Notes: generated by a model not told the origin, from the sequence alone. A stretch of 64,000 nt of DNA from Mesorhizobium sophorae (GCF_002270415.1 NZ_NNRI01000001.1:62001-126000), one strand, 5' to 3'. Shown: positions 52,748-62,308, numbered from the stretch's first letter. A program made the numbers and translations.

Positions 52748-54325
52748 TCAACGTCGCGGTTTGGGTGCACTGGCAGCAAGTCCGGCAATCCATTCAGCAA
52801 CGGCTGCGAGGTACTCCGGGTTCGGTGGCAGATCCTGGCGGTAACGCTCCGGCGTCGACACTTCGGGCTCGAGCCGGAATAGATGGTCGGCGTTGTGGAT
52901 TTCGTTGTATGTGGAGCGGACATTGTGGCTGCGGGCGGCGCGGTGCAGCGCTTTGGCATCACGGTCTGCCGATGTCTGAATGTCTTTGTCGCCGTGCAAG
53001 ATCAGCATCGGACAGCGGACGGCTCCAACCGCTGCGCGTGGATCGGTTTCGAGAACGGCCGGATCGGTGAGCGGTCTCAGGCCCCCGAGCCGCAGTTCCG
53101 CGCCATCTGTCCTTGCTTCCCGGTCTAGCCACTGCCGTAGTGCCGCGTCTCGCTTGCCGGCCTCTTCCTCCGACACCTGCAGGCGTGCGCTCTCGCGTGC
53201 ATTCTGTTCCATCAGGATGTCGCGCAACGGCCTGCCCGGGGGCGCAAGCAGGATCAGGCCGGCCGGCGCCAGGGCCGGGTCGGCCGACAACAGCTGCAGG
53301 ATCACAAGGGCGCCAAGGCTATGACCGGCTGCGAAAAGATGCAGGGCATCGATGTCGGCGCGCGCGGCGAGCCAGCGCCAGGCGGCGGCGGCATCGGCCA
53401 GCCGCGTCGCGCCCAAGGGGCGGTCAGCCTTGCCGAATCCGGTTTTGCCTGCTCCGCGCGCATCTATCGCCAGGCTGGCTACGCCGACTTGCGCGAGCGC
53501 ATCCATCGTCTCGAGTGTCTTCAGGCGCATGCCGGGCGCACCGCCCCAGCGGGTGATGGAGCCCGACCCATTCAGGAACAGGCAGGCCGGACTAGGCCCG
53601 GCCGGTTCACGTCCGTGCACGAACAGGCCGTGCAGCGTGATATCCTCGCTTTCGATCGTAACTTCTTCGCGGTCGATGCCAGGGGGAGGCGGTGGTGGTT
53701 CGATGCTTTCCTCGGCGCCGCGAAGGGTCTCAATCGGCGCCGCGTGGAACACCGGCGTGCTCGCCCGCCCGATAAGCGTTCCCTTCTCGTCCATTGCCAC
53801 GGCGGAAACCAGGGCGCCACTGGCGCTCATGTTGAGCCGTATGCCGATCGACGTCTCCCAGTCCAGCGCTCCGGCAGGCGCGACGTCGAACTCGCGCACT
53901 GCCAGCGCTTCGGGCGAAAAGTAGTGAAGTTTGCGTGGACCTTCATCGCGATCGAGCGCGGCAAGACAGCGCGAAAGCTGGAGAAGTAAATTCTGTTGAA
54001 GCACGAGGTCGGGTGCGGCAGTCAGCGCCAACTCATGCTCGTTGCCGTCGCGCAAGGTAAGGAGCGCGCGGTTCTGACCGAAAACGGCGCGGTGAAGCAC
54101 GGCGCCGGATGAAAACAGCGAATAGTTCGCAACCTTGCCGTCATTACCGATTTCAATGACTGCCGCTTCTTGAACAGGCTTGGGTCCGCCAACCTTCTCG
54201 GCGTGCGTGGTCCAATGATATTCGTCGACGGTCGACGATACGCGCCGCCGCGCCTGTTCGACGAAGAGTTCGCCGCGAAGCAAAATTTGGAAACCCTCCA
54301 TGCGAGGCAAATCGATTGGCTTCAT
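52748..54325 (-). CDS. Alpha/beta hydrolase with N-terminal extension
   Basis: A 525-aa protein. Residues 1-215 are a beta-rich domain of unknown type ending in a run of prolines. Residues 220-520 form an alpha/beta hydrolase: LNGSGSITRWGG oxyanion strand, nucleophile Ser336 in AAGHSLGAL, acid near HGDKDIQ, and His481 in HNADHLF. It resembles prolyl-oligopeptidase- or acyl-transferase-like serine hydrolases. It is 9 bases after the B12-radical SAM gene, so it belongs to unit B and may trim, acylate or release the natural product. The NRPS line has no thioesterase of its own. Confidence 0.8.
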   Translation of the reverse strand: MKPIDLPRMEGFQILLRGELFVEQARRRVSSTVDEYHWTTHAEKVGGPKPVQEAAVIEIGNDGKVANYSLFSSGAVLHRAVFGQNRALLTLRDGNEHELALTAAPDLVLQQNLLLQLSRCLAALDRDEGPRKLHYFSPEALAVREFDVAPAGALDWETSIGIRLNMSASGALVSAVAMDEKGTLIGRASTPVFHAAPIETLRGAEESIEPPPPPPGIDREEVTIESEDITLHGLFVHGREPAGPSPACLFLNGSGSITRWGGAPGMRLKTLETMDALAQVGVASLAIDARGAGKTGFGKADRPLGATRLADAAAAWRWLAARADIDALHLFAAGHSLGALVILQLLSADPALAPAGLILLAPPGRPLRDILMEQNARESARLQVSEEEAGKRDAALRQWLDREARTDGAELRLGGLRPLTDPAVLETDPRAAVGAVRCPMLILHGDKDIQTSADRDAKALHRAARSHNVRSTYNEIHNADHLFRLEPEVSTPERYRQDLPPNPEYLAAVAEWIAGLAASAPKPRR

Positions 54326-54334
54326 TGCACCGGC

Positions 54335-56272
54335 TCAGGTCACCGCCGCTTCGTCTTGTCGGGCAAAGCGCATCGATGGCGCCGCCATATCGACGTGCTC
54401 GGCATCCTGGCTCGTGTCGGCGGCAACTTGGATCGCCAGCGCAAGGTAGAGATCGTCCTCCTGGAGAACGAGGTCGTTTTGGATGAAGCCTTGCACCGTT
54501 TTGGCCACGGTTTCCTCGTCCCATGCGCGATCGGGCGCAACGCCGCGCAAATTGGCGGTGAGAGAAGCAATGGATTGAATGCTGTCGAGGCCGAGATAGA
54601 CGAGCCGATCGTCCCCTACCAATATGTAAGGGCGAACCGGGTGATCCGGCCGCAGGTCGATGATCGTAACCAGATCGGTGCCGACGATAGCGCTCAGCGC
54701 GGCGTGCCGGTGCTCCTGCTTCCAGTCCTGCGCCTCGCGCCAGGCGCGATTGATCCCCTCCAGCGTCTGCGCGTCGGTGGTCCCGCGGTAGGTGAAGAAA
54801 TAGGCGATGCGCGCCCGTGCACCTGGTGAAACGCCCGGGTAGCAAAGGTCATAGGATGGGTATGGCTTGATGTCGGAAAGCCCGAAATCGTCCGGCCGAT
54901 CGAACATCGGCGAGAATCGGTCCAGCCGAAACGCAGCGAAGGACGACGGTGGGGTCAGGTGACGTATCGACCGCATGAAACGGATGGCTTCCTCATAGTC
55001 CTCCGGCCGTTCCCCGGGAAAGCCGCAGAGAACGTTCCAGGTGACCAGCATCTTGTGCTGGCGGACCCATTTCAAGGTCTGCACATTCTGGATGCCGCGA
55101 ATGCCCTTGTCCATGAGCTTGAGCACATGCGTGTTCAGGTGCTCGATTCCGGGCTGCATCCAGGTCGTTCCCAGGCGCCTGAGAACCCCGATCTGGTCCT
55201 TCTTGAGGTTTGCCTTGGTTTCGTAGAACAGCTGCAGCTTGGTGCCGTCCTCCACCAGGGACGGAAACACCGTCGCGAAGTAGCGCATGTCGACAATGTT
55301 GTCGGTTGCGAAAAAGGTATGAATCCCCGTGCTGTCGCGCAGATGGCGGAACTCGGCCAGCGCGCGGTCCGCCGACTTTGCACGGTAGCCGATACCGAGA
55401 CCGTTGAGGCCGCAAAAGGTGCAGTGGTGCTTTTCGCCCCACCAGCATCCGCGCGAGGTTTCGATGGTCAGCTCCGGTTCGATGAATTGCGGCACCGTGG
55501 ACCGCTCGAACGCGGCGAGGAAATCGCTGTGATCGGGGAAGGGGAGGCTGTCCATGTCGCGGATCGCAGCTTGTGGCACGAGGCTCTCGACCGTTTCGCC
55601 TCCCGCGCCACGATAGACAAGGCCGCCAATGGTGGACATGTCCGCACCTTTGCGAACGGCCTCGATCAACTGCGGAAAACTCGTATCGGACTCGCCGCGG
55701 CAGACCGCGTCGATGAAGGTGAAGCTGCGATGCAGTTCAAGCCCCATCTCACCCTCGCAATTGGCGCCGCCGAACACGACATGGAGGTTTGGCGCGCGCG
55801 CCTTGAGCGCCTTGGCCATGGCAAGGCTTGCGAGGTTCTGCTGAAAGGTGCTCGAGAAACCGACAATGTCGACGTCTTGAAGGTCGATCGCTTCCGCCAG
55901 ATCGTCGATGTACTGGGGAGCCTGCTCCCGTGCGTAGCGGATCTGGCCCAGGAAGGCATTGGGGTAGTAATCGCCCGGCGTGGTCCTGGCATATCTATCG
56001 AAGGCCTCGTCGGGTAGCGCGTCGTGTCTCCAAAGTGCGCGGCTGAACACCCATTCCCCCGGCAGGTCGTGCGTCGGAGCGCTTTGCGCGATCCTCTGAT
56101 AGAGCGGAAAGCCGATGCGGTCGGCAAAGCGGTGATTGGCGTAGAATACGTCGCATGCAATGCCTTGCTGTCGCAGACGCGCGGCAAACAGGCTTACGCC
56201 CAGGGCCGGCCTTTCGATCGGCAGGAACGGCATCACGCACAGCAGCACTTTCGAATTAGCGGCCTTTCGCAT
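54335..56272 (-). CDS. B12-dependent RiPP maturation radical SAM enzyme (putative C-methyltransferase)
   Basis: A 645-aa protein. A cobalamin-binding domain (about 10-210) precedes a radical SAM core with SRGCWWGEKHHCTFCGLNG: Cys276, Cys284 and Cys287 in a CX7CX2C spacing, unlike the usual CX3CX2C. This signature matches the RiPP maturation radical SAM protein 1 family, known to be encoded next to ocin-type precursor genes and thought to methylate unactivated carbons. The C-terminal 150 residues may bind the peptide leader. ATG 56272 has GGAGG 6 bases upstream and overlaps the stop of a leader-like gene by 17 bases, so enzyme and substrate are co-translated. Confidence 0.88.
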   Translation of the reverse strand: MRKAANSKVLLCVMPFLPIERPALGVSLFAARLRQQGIACDVFYANHRFADRIGFPLYQRIAQSAPTHDLPGEWVFSRALWRHDALPDEAFDRYARTTPGDYYPNAFLGQIRYAREQAPQYIDDLAEAIDLQDVDIVGFSSTFQQNLASLAMAKALKARAPNLHVVFGGANCEGEMGLELHRSFTFIDAVCRGESDTSFPQLIEAVRKGADMSTIGGLVYRGAGGETVESLVPQAAIRDMDSLPFPDHSDFLAAFERSTVPQFIEPELTIETSRGCWWGEKHHCTFCGLNGLGIGYRAKSADRALAEFRHLRDSTGIHTFFATDNIVDMRYFATVFPSLVEDGTKLQLFYETKANLKKDQIGVLRRLGTTWMQPGIEHLNTHVLKLMDKGIRGIQNVQTLKWVRQHKMLVTWNVLCGFPGERPEDYEEAIRFMRSIRHLTPPSSFAAFRLDRFSPMFDRPDDFGLSDIKPYPSYDLCYPGVSPGARARIAYFFTYRGTTDAQTLEGINRAWREAQDWKQEHRHAALSAIVGTDLVTIIDLRPDHPVRPYILVGDDRLVYLGLDSIQSIASLTANLRGVAPDRAWDEETVAKTVQGFIQNDLVLQEDDLYLALAIQVAADTSQDAEHVDMAAPSMRFARQDEAAVT

Positions 56273-56828
56273 TGGCGGCCTCCGAGGCTTGCTGTGTTCG
56301 CCGATCCAGTTCGGCGAGGCGGACTTCCAGCCGCGACAGGCTCGCCAACCGGCTCTCCAGAACCGAAATGCGCGCGGCGAGAGGCTCGATCGCCTTGCCA
56401 ACCGTGCTTCCAGACTTGAAGGAGCCGGTGACGGCGATCGCTGTCACCGCAACCGCCACTGCCACGGCTTCGGCAATGATCGCCACGTCGACGTCGACAT
56501 AGGCAAACGCCCCGGCGAGATCGGTCGGGTTGGCGATGCCGACTTCAGGATGATGCGCAAGGATGTATTCGCGCAGCCGGTCTAGTTCCCCGCGGCTATG
56601 CAGTTCGACCACCTGAGGGTCGAAGAACAGCCGGATTATTGCCTTCTCGCGGTCGCCAAGCGCAATCGTCTGGTCGGCGTCCACGCCATAGGTCCGCAAC
56701 ACCGTTCCGGGATGATCGCAGAAACTGTCGAGCACTCTGCGGTCGGCAGCGATGTCGTCGCGCAGCCGGGCCAGCCCGACCGGTGGAGGTGCCGTCACAA
56801 ATTCCCGCAACAGTTCCCTTTGCCGCAT
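56256..56828 (-). CDS. Leader-like small protein, candidate RiPP precursor (unit B, second paralogue)
   Basis: A 190-aa protein paralogous to the gene upstream. Both share GDREKAIIRLFFDPQVVEL-like helices (64-85) after a leader-type stretch ending VLRTYGV. A hydrophobic alternating Val/Ala segment (VDVDVAIIAEAVAVAVAVTA) follows, then a coiled coil. The N-terminal pattern F..P..VL...G resembles Nif11/NHLP-type leader peptides, but the protein is longer and no cleavage site was identified. It overlaps the B12-radical SAM gene, its likely modifier. A non-substrate membrane or scaffold role remains possible. Confidence 0.6.
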   Translation of the reverse strand: MRQRELLREFVTAPPPVGLARLRDDIAADRRVLDSFCDHPGTVLRTYGVDADQTIALGDREKAIIRLFFDPQVVELHSRGELDRLREYILAHHPEVGIANPTDLAGAFAYVDVDVAIIAEAVAVAVAVTAIAVTGSFKSGSTVGKAIEPLAARISVLESRLASLSRLEVRLAELDRRTQQASEAANAKGR

Positions 56829-56901
56829 ACCAGCCCTCCGGTGTCCACACGGACGAAGACACGGGGGTGAACGCTATGGGCGTTCACCCGGTGATGCCGC
56901 G

Positions 56902-57447
56902 TCAGCGAATGCGCTGCTCGAGACGGGTGACCTTCGCATCGAGCTTGTCGACAAGATTGACCCGAGCCTCGAGCGCCGCCACCTTGGCGCTGAGAATTCC
57001 CGCCTCGGCCTCGATCGTTGCCAGCTTGGAAAACCTGTCGGCTGCACCCGCCACAACGATCGCCGCGACGGCCACCGCAACGGCGACGACCTCGACCTCG
57101 ATAGCCACGTCGAAGTCCGCGACCGCCACTGCGTGGGTGTCGCCGGGATTGGTGATCACGATTTCCCTGTACTTGTCCGTGATGTGGGCGCGCAGGTCGT
57201 CGATCTTGCCGCTGTTGTACAATTCGATGACGCGAGGATCGGAGAACATCCGGATCATCGCCTTTTCACGGTCGCCGAGCTTGATATCGCCGCTCACCGC
57301 AAGGCCGTGATCCTTCAGCACCGCTGACGGTTTGTCGACGAATTTCTCGAGCAGGCTCGGGTCGGACGCAAGTCTTTCTGACAGGTTCCTGACTTTTTCC
57401 GGAGGGTTATCGCTGACGAGTTTTCTGATGAGATCGCTATCATGCAT
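56902..57447 (-). CDS. Leader-like small protein, candidate RiPP precursor (unit B, first paralogue)
   Basis: A 181-aa protein. N-terminal leader-like helices (LIRKLVSDNPP, LLEKFVDKPSAVLKDHGL) are followed by GDREKAMIRMFSDPRVIEL, a hydrophobic Val/Ala core-like run (VAIEVEVVAVAVAVAA) and a C-terminal coiled coil (VAALEARVNLVDKL). It is the paralogue of the next gene, 73 bases downstream. It starts 8 bases inside the radical SAM gene upstream, with AGGAGG in place. The Val/Ala run contains many beta-branched carbons, which would suit methylation by the B12 enzyme; this is speculative. Confidence 0.6.
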   Translation of the reverse strand: MHDSDLIRKLVSDNPPEKVRNLSERLASDPSLLEKFVDKPSAVLKDHGLAVSGDIKLGDREKAMIRMFSDPRVIELYNSGKIDDLRAHITDKYREIVITNPGDTHAVAVADFDVAIEVEVVAVAVAVAAIVVAGAADRFSKLATIEAEAGILSAKVAALEARVNLVDKLDAKVTRLEQRIR

Positions 57448-58525
57448 GGTCTATGGCCTCCTGCCGGGATGAGGCGATTGGCGTATGCCGGGTGGACTGG
57501 TCCGGCCATTCTGCCTCGGGTTTTTGATGAGCCAGCCGATAACGGTAAAGGACGTCGTCGCGCCGCTCGCGCCAATGGTGGGCAAGCACGTCGCGCACCA
57601 ATGCATCGTCATAGAGCGCGCGGCATGCGTCACAGTGATGATTGAAACGGTTCTCCCAGTCGATGCGTGGATCGATCGTGGAAGCCCAGGCGAGTATGTG
57701 CTCCGGCCCCTCTACCGCGAGCCATATCTTCAGGAAATCATTGCCGGCGGCTTCCGCGAGTTCCACGAGCGTTGCGTCTTGAAGCGATCCGATCTGCATT
57801 TCGGGAATCTGTTCGCGCGTCAAACCGCAGCAGGCGCCGACCTCGCCGCGCGGATTGACCACCATCGTGTCCAGAACGCTTTCACAGGGCGCGCGGCGGT
57901 GAATGTTCAGGTGGTTGGTCAGGCTGGCGGGGCCATGCCGCACGGAATCGCGATCCTCCATCGCCATCCAGGGACTGTCGAACACAATGAGGTTGGGATG
58001 GTCGCGGATCGCTGCCATCTCCGGATGAGAGAGCAGTCCCTGGGCATGAAAAGTCCGGTCCATTTCGCGTTCCACCACGACAACGGCATTCATGCCGAGC
58101 CTGATCGCTGCGGCTGCGCCATAGGCGATGCGCTCGACCGGTACGAACTGCTGATGGTGGTCGCCGGTGCTCAAGTTGATTTCACGCAGGCCAGCCCTGT
58201 AGAGCGGCTCGAGGCGTGCGTGCGCGGCTTGCACCGACTTCGCCCAATAGCCGTTGGTGACACACCGGCTGGCGAGCCCTCGCTCGGTGCAGCGCGCAAC
58301 CGCCACGACAAGCTCATCTTCCAGCATGAAGCATTCCCCGCCGGAGAAAACCACAAGCTTCATCGACGGCATCTCCGCCGCCTGCTCAATGGCATCGAGC
58401 ATTCGCCACAACGGCAGTTTCTCCGCGATCCCGGGATGCGAAGCGAAGCAGCAGTTCTCGCAGGCCGCCGTGCATTGGTAGGACGTCAGCAAGGTCAGCG
58501 TGGTTGGTTTCCTGCCGGCGTTCAT
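57440..58525 (-). CDS. Radical SAM enzyme (RiPP-type, SPASM-like tail), unit B
   Basis: A 361-aa radical SAM protein. Cys18, Cys22 and Cys25 in SYQCTAACENCCF bind the [4Fe-4S] cluster. VVFSGGECF is the SAM-binding GGE, followed by CVTNGYW and LSTGDHHQQF. The tail contains more Cys (GACCGL, HCDACRALY) for an auxiliary cluster. It resembles the radical SAM enzyme of unit A (same SGGE/TNGxW/HxxF order), so the two units look duplicated. ATG 58525 overlaps the upstream stop by ATGA. The reaction is unknown; its neighbours suggest the leader-like proteins as substrates. Confidence 0.82.
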   Translation of the reverse strand: MNAGRKPTTLTLLTSYQCTAACENCCFASHPGIAEKLPLWRMLDAIEQAAEMPSMKLVVFSGGECFMLEDELVVAVARCTERGLASRCVTNGYWAKSVQAAHARLEPLYRAGLREINLSTGDHHQQFVPVERIAYGAAAAIRLGMNAVVVVEREMDRTFHAQGLLSHPEMAAIRDHPNLIVFDSPWMAMEDRDSVRHGPASLTNHLNIHRRAPCESVLDTMVVNPRGEVGACCGLTREQIPEMQIGSLQDATLVELAEAAGNDFLKIWLAVEGPEHILAWASTIDPRIDWENRFNHHCDACRALYDDALVRDVLAHHWRERRDDVLYRYRLAHQKPEAEWPDQSTRHTPIASSRQEAIDHA

Positions 58526-59544
58526 GCGTTGCCCTCCCGCATCTGTCTGATGACAGGGTCGAACATTGCGAAATAGGCCGGCTGTGCCTCGGACGCGCCA
58601 GCTATCACCAGGGCGATGCGCGCTATCAGCGGACCTGCCTCGAGCACGGTCTGGTCGGACGGCTCGCCGGCCCAACGCCCGCGCGCGCTCGGCCGCGTCG
58701 GAATTGCCGGGTTTGCATCGGGCTGCAGCATGTGGGCAAGGCCGGCCGGAATCAGCACGTCGCGAATTCCGGCCTGGGTGCGGCAAACCTCGGACATCAC
58801 CGCCTTCCATGGCGCGCTGTAGAGCGCCAGCATCATCAACGCGTCGGCGATATCCAGGCGGTCCAGTCCGTCGACTGCCGTCCGCGCTTCATCCGCCACC
58901 TGAGCTGGTTCACAATTCAGCATTTCGGTGACCGCCTCATTGGCGAACACCGTGGCGAGCAATGCCTCGAGACGGCAGCGCCGGTCGACAATGCTCCAGA
59001 ACAGCCGCTGGGCAAGCGGCCGGCGCGGGGTGGGAAATCCTATGCAAAGCAGCCGCCGGACATGGTGCCGCTCGCTTTTTTCGATCGCATCCGACGCATC
59101 AAGCGGCGCCTCGACCGCATTGAGGACGGCGCGATCGCTGAGGAGACAGGATACGAGCCGAGAGACCGAATGGCGGGCAGGGATCAGCGTATCCTCGTCG
59201 GCCCCGATATCGATGATCAGCGGTTGGCGCCCCGGCTTTCTTTTCAGTTGCAGATTGATCCGCTCGCGCCCACCCGCGGCAAGCATGATCTCCATCTCCA
59301 CCGTTTCGTGCCGCGGGCTCGCAACATGCAGTCTGAACTTGCCGGGCGGCAAAGCCCTGAACAGTAAACCGTCGAAGGCGCGGGCGTAGCGAAGGATGCG
59401 CCATGTGCGTCCGCTGTCGAGATGGGTCAGTACCGGGAACATGTTTCCTTGCGGAAGCCGTCCGTCTTCGTCGCGTATTTCCAGCTCAAGACAGCACGCG
59501 ACGGTCGACGACGTCGCTTGGTCAACTGGAGAAAGCATACTCAT
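58522..59544 (-). CDS. Hypothetical protein, first gene of unit B
   Basis: A 340-aa cytoplasmic protein. Residues 10-110 form a beta-rich domain (LELEIRDEDGRLPQG, ALPPGKFRLHV) like a carboxypeptidase-regulatory or PEGA-type fold. The remainder is helical, with no Cys cluster. ATG 59544 has AGGAG upstream; starts further upstream lack it. It overlaps the following radical SAM gene by ATGA. A leader-recognition or scaffold function is conceivable but not supported by a motif. Confidence 0.5.
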   Translation of the reverse strand: MSMLSPVDQATSSTVACCLELEIRDEDGRLPQGNMFPVLTHLDSGRTWRILRYARAFDGLLFRALPPGKFRLHVASPRHETVEMEIMLAAGGRERINLQLKRKPGRQPLIIDIGADEDTLIPARHSVSRLVSCLLSDRAVLNAVEAPLDASDAIEKSERHHVRRLLCIGFPTPRRPLAQRLFWSIVDRRCRLEALLATVFANEAVTEMLNCEPAQVADEARTAVDGLDRLDIADALMMLALYSAPWKAVMSEVCRTQAGIRDVLIPAGLAHMLQPDANPAIPTRPSARGRWAGEPSDQTVLEAGPLIARIALVIAGASEAQPAYFAMFDPVIRQMREGNA

Positions 59545-59741
59545 GGGACGCCGCTCCTGCCGCATCGATATAACCACCGATGCTCCGAAAATCCGTCCTG
59601 GCCACAGAATTACACCCGCACTAAGAAATACCGACTAAGAGATTCGAGATATATCTGTTGTGTATACAAATATAAATGCCGCGCCGACTAAATATCAGCG
59701 CAGGTTTCAGCACTTTTCAAGACTTTTTTATTATATGTTAC
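59545..59741. promoter_or_regulatory. AT-rich intergenic region, probable promoter of unit B
   Basis: These 197 bases between unit A and unit B are unusually AT-rich. They include AGATATATCT (a palindrome) and TATA-like hexamers, as expected of a promoter driving the minus-strand genes. A T-rich stretch near 59720 lies just past the end of unit A, but no hairpin sits before it. Confidence 0.4.
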
Positions 59742-60953
59742 TCATATTACATTTTCAAGCGATCCAGTTGAAATTTTCATATCTTCCGGCGCGCCAGGCA
59801 GTCGCCGGCCGGTGTCGAAAAAGCCGGCCGCGATCACGCCTTCCTCGTCACGCTCCGCCAGCTCCGACCGCTTCGGTTCGCTCGCGGCCGAGATTTCATC
59901 CTTCTCGAGAAATCGCTTGAGCAGCCAATGATCGAGGCGCGCATCGACTTCCTTCGCGCACAAGCCTTTCGTGGCCGCGACGCAGACGTCGCAAATCGAG
60001 GCGTAGCCGTCAGGGTCGGAGGAGCGATCTGGGCTCATTTCCGCAATCGCCTCATGGAGTGCGCGCGGACCGAACTGATTTATGAACCGGAAATGCGTCC
60101 GCGTTTGCATCGCGTCAAACAGATCCGCGAGCGAACGCTCACGCACGTTGCCGACCGTGAAGCTCGCGATCTTGCCGCCGGCGCAGCAGCACGCCTGAAA
60201 ACTGCCGTCGGGGTAGATGACCGGTCGGTTCACCACTTCTTGGCAAGGCGTATACGTGTAGGTGGCGAGATCCGAGCGGTAATGCTCTTCGGGGTATTCG
60301 GCGGCGCGTCCAAGGCCGACAAGCCTGCCAAACGAGAGGTTCACCATCTGGGTCAATTCGGGCGGCACGGTATCGGTAGCCACCTGCCTGATGAACTCGT
60401 CCTCGTCGAAGAGGCGGATCTTCTCGGTGGGGATGCCGTAAAGTTGCGAGAACAGGGCGACAGGATCGCCCGGCATATTGAGGACCGTGTTGACGATGAC
60501 CGGAAAGCCTGCTTCCCAGGCGATCTCGATTGCGCGACGGAAAACCTCGGCCGGAAGGAATTCCAGGTGAAATTTGTCGGCACTGAAATTGAGGGAATCA
60601 AGCCCGGCGAGCTGGAGCCGGTAGAGAAGGCGCCGGCCGGTGGCTTGATTGCGGCCCCAAAAACCGTTGGTGATCACCCGTGTCGCAAATCCCAGCTGGT
60701 TGGCCACGCCAAGCAGGCGCTCCAGGTGGTGCGGGTACATCATCGGCTCGCCGCCGGTGAAGACGATCGTCGACGGCCTGGGATCGAGTGAGGCCGCCTC
60801 GGTGATGCAGCGCTCCGCCAATTCCATGGCCATGCTGTCGAAATTGTCCGGGCCGGAAAGGATGCCGCAATGGCGGCAGGCGATCGGGCAACGGTGCGTG
60901 AACATGATTCCCAGTTCGAGCGGACGTTGAACGTCTGTGCCGGGTGCATTCAT
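59742..60953 (-). CDS. Radical SAM enzyme (RiPP-type, SPASM-like tail), unit A
   Basis: A 403-aa protein. Cys22, Cys26 and Cys29 in HRCPIACRHCGI bind the cluster. FTGGEPMM and RVITNGFWG are the SAM site and loop. NFSADKFHLEF parallels the unit B enzyme. C-terminal CCCAGG and ICDVCVAATKGLC could bind auxiliary clusters. ATG 60953 overlaps the upstream stop by ATGA. Substrates are probably the two small proteins at the head of unit A. Confidence 0.84.
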   Translation of the reverse strand: MNAPGTDVQRPLELGIMFTHRCPIACRHCGILSGPDNFDSMAMELAERCITEAASLDPRPSTIVFTGGEPMMYPHHLERLLGVANQLGFATRVITNGFWGRNQATGRRLLYRLQLAGLDSLNFSADKFHLEFLPAEVFRRAIEIAWEAGFPVIVNTVLNMPGDPVALFSQLYGIPTEKIRLFDEDEFIRQVATDTVPPELTQMVNLSFGRLVGLGRAAEYPEEHYRSDLATYTYTPCQEVVNRPVIYPDGSFQACCCAGGKIASFTVGNVRERSLADLFDAMQTRTHFRFINQFGPRALHEAIAEMSPDRSSDPDGYASICDVCVAATKGLCAKEVDARLDHWLLKRFLEKDEISAASEPKRSELAERDEEGVIAAGFFDTGRRLPGAPEDMKISTGSLENVI

Positions 60954-62296
60954 GGCGCGGCCTCCCGGTGACGGGGCTGCGCCGTCTTTGCCGTCGCCGC
61001 CCGCAGCCCGGCGTTCGACCAGACACCGCTGCCGGCCGCGCCCAAGAGCGTCGCGAGCGCGGCAAGCTCCTCGAGCCCGCCTTGATCGCCTTCCTCGCCA
61101 TCCAGCGGCTCCTCGATGATCTCGAAGCGGCCGTAGTCGAACGGCACGCCGGGGGCACGCTCGACCAGACGGATCCGCTCGCGCAGGCCCTGGCCCGCGA
61201 GCGTCAGTGCCCGGTGGTGGCAGAACGGGTTGTTCCCGGGACGCCCGAACAGCGCATGTGCCGTCCATGTGCAGCCGGCCTTGCAGCGATCGGCGTGTTC
61301 GCAGGTGGCGCAGAACCCCCACAGATCGGAGCGCGTCCTGGCGCCGAGGCCGCGTATACGCTCACTCGACCGCCACATGTCCTCGATCGAGCTGGTGCGC
61401 ACCGAGCCCGCACCATAGTCGGCGCTCGGCAAGGAGGGACAGCCCTTCAATGTGCCATCGGCTTCAAGGCCCAGCGCAGCCTGGCCCGCGAGGCAACCGC
61501 TCCATGTATGCCCGTCGGCGCCGCCGTAGCGCAGATAGGGCTCGTGCGGACCGAAATAGCCGATGTTGTTGCCAGGGAAGAGCTGGACGCCGCCCGGCTC
61601 CAGCACCGTCCGCTTGAGCCTTGCGAGCAGCGGCATCACGTTGAGCATATCGTAGGGCTGCAGCAGAAGGTCCGGGCGGTCTGCCGCGCGGCCGAGCGCG
61701 ACCGTCAATTGCACTTGCCAGGCGCTCGCGCCGATCTCGACCAACAGGTCGGCAAGCGCCGGCAATTCCGGCAGGCTAAGCCGGTTGATCTGGGTGTTGA
61801 CGCTGAGGCCGATCCGGCCAGTGGCCATGATCCGTCTTGCTGCGTCGAGTGCTGCTTCGTAGCTGCCGATGCGGCCGCGAAGGTGGTCGTGCGTCGCGCC
61901 GATGCCGTCGATCGACACGCCGATCCGCCTGATGCCGGCCGCGAGCGCTTCCTGGATGCGGAAATCATCAAAGCGATAGCCGCCCGTCACCATGGTGCAG
62001 GCCATTCCGGCCTTGGTGACTGCACTGGCGATGTCGACCCAGTCATCCCGCAAATAGGCCTCGCCGCCGATGAGAGTGACCTCGCGAACGCCAAGCGCCG
62101 CAAGCTGCTTCACGGTGTCGAGGGCCTCCTCGAGCGTCAGCTCACCAGGGCGTTCGGCGCCTGCCCGCGAACCGCAATGCCGGCATCCGAGATCGCACTT
62201 CAGCGTGATTTCCCAGACGCAGACGCGTGGTGGCTCGGACGGGCCGGACCACCAGCGCACCGTCTTCGTCGGATCACCATCGTAGACGTCAAGCAT
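60950..62296 (-). CDS. Radical SAM/SPASM peptide maturase, unit A
   Basis: A 448-aa protein. Cys34, Cys38 and Cys41 in KCDLGCRHCGSRAG form the CX3CX2C cluster site. LIGGEAYLRDD and VSIDGIGATHDHLRG follow. The C-terminal SPASM-type region has GCLAGQAAL, GCPSLPS and CATCEHADRCKAGC. The N-terminal signature (CRHCGSRAG, REVTLIGGEAYL) resembles peptide maturases of the GDL-motif/SPASM group. It starts 12 bases after a leader-like gene, so enzyme and precursor are coupled. The exact modification is unknown. Confidence 0.88.
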   Translation of the reverse strand: MLDVYDGDPTKTVRWWSGPSEPPRVCVWEITLKCDLGCRHCGSRAGAERPGELTLEEALDTVKQLAALGVREVTLIGGEAYLRDDWVDIASAVTKAGMACTMVTGGYRFDDFRIQEALAAGIRRIGVSIDGIGATHDHLRGRIGSYEAALDAARRIMATGRIGLSVNTQINRLSLPELPALADLLVEIGASAWQVQLTVALGRAADRPDLLLQPYDMLNVMPLLARLKRTVLEPGGVQLFPGNNIGYFGPHEPYLRYGGADGHTWSGCLAGQAALGLEADGTLKGCPSLPSADYGAGSVRTSSIEDMWRSSERIRGLGARTRSDLWGFCATCEHADRCKAGCTWTAHALFGRPGNNPFCHHRALTLAGQGLRERIRLVERAPGVPFDYGRFEIIEEPLDGEEGDQGGLEELAALATLLGAAGSGVWSNAGLRAATAKTAQPRHREAAP

Positions 62297-62308
62297 TGCT
62301 GTGCACCA

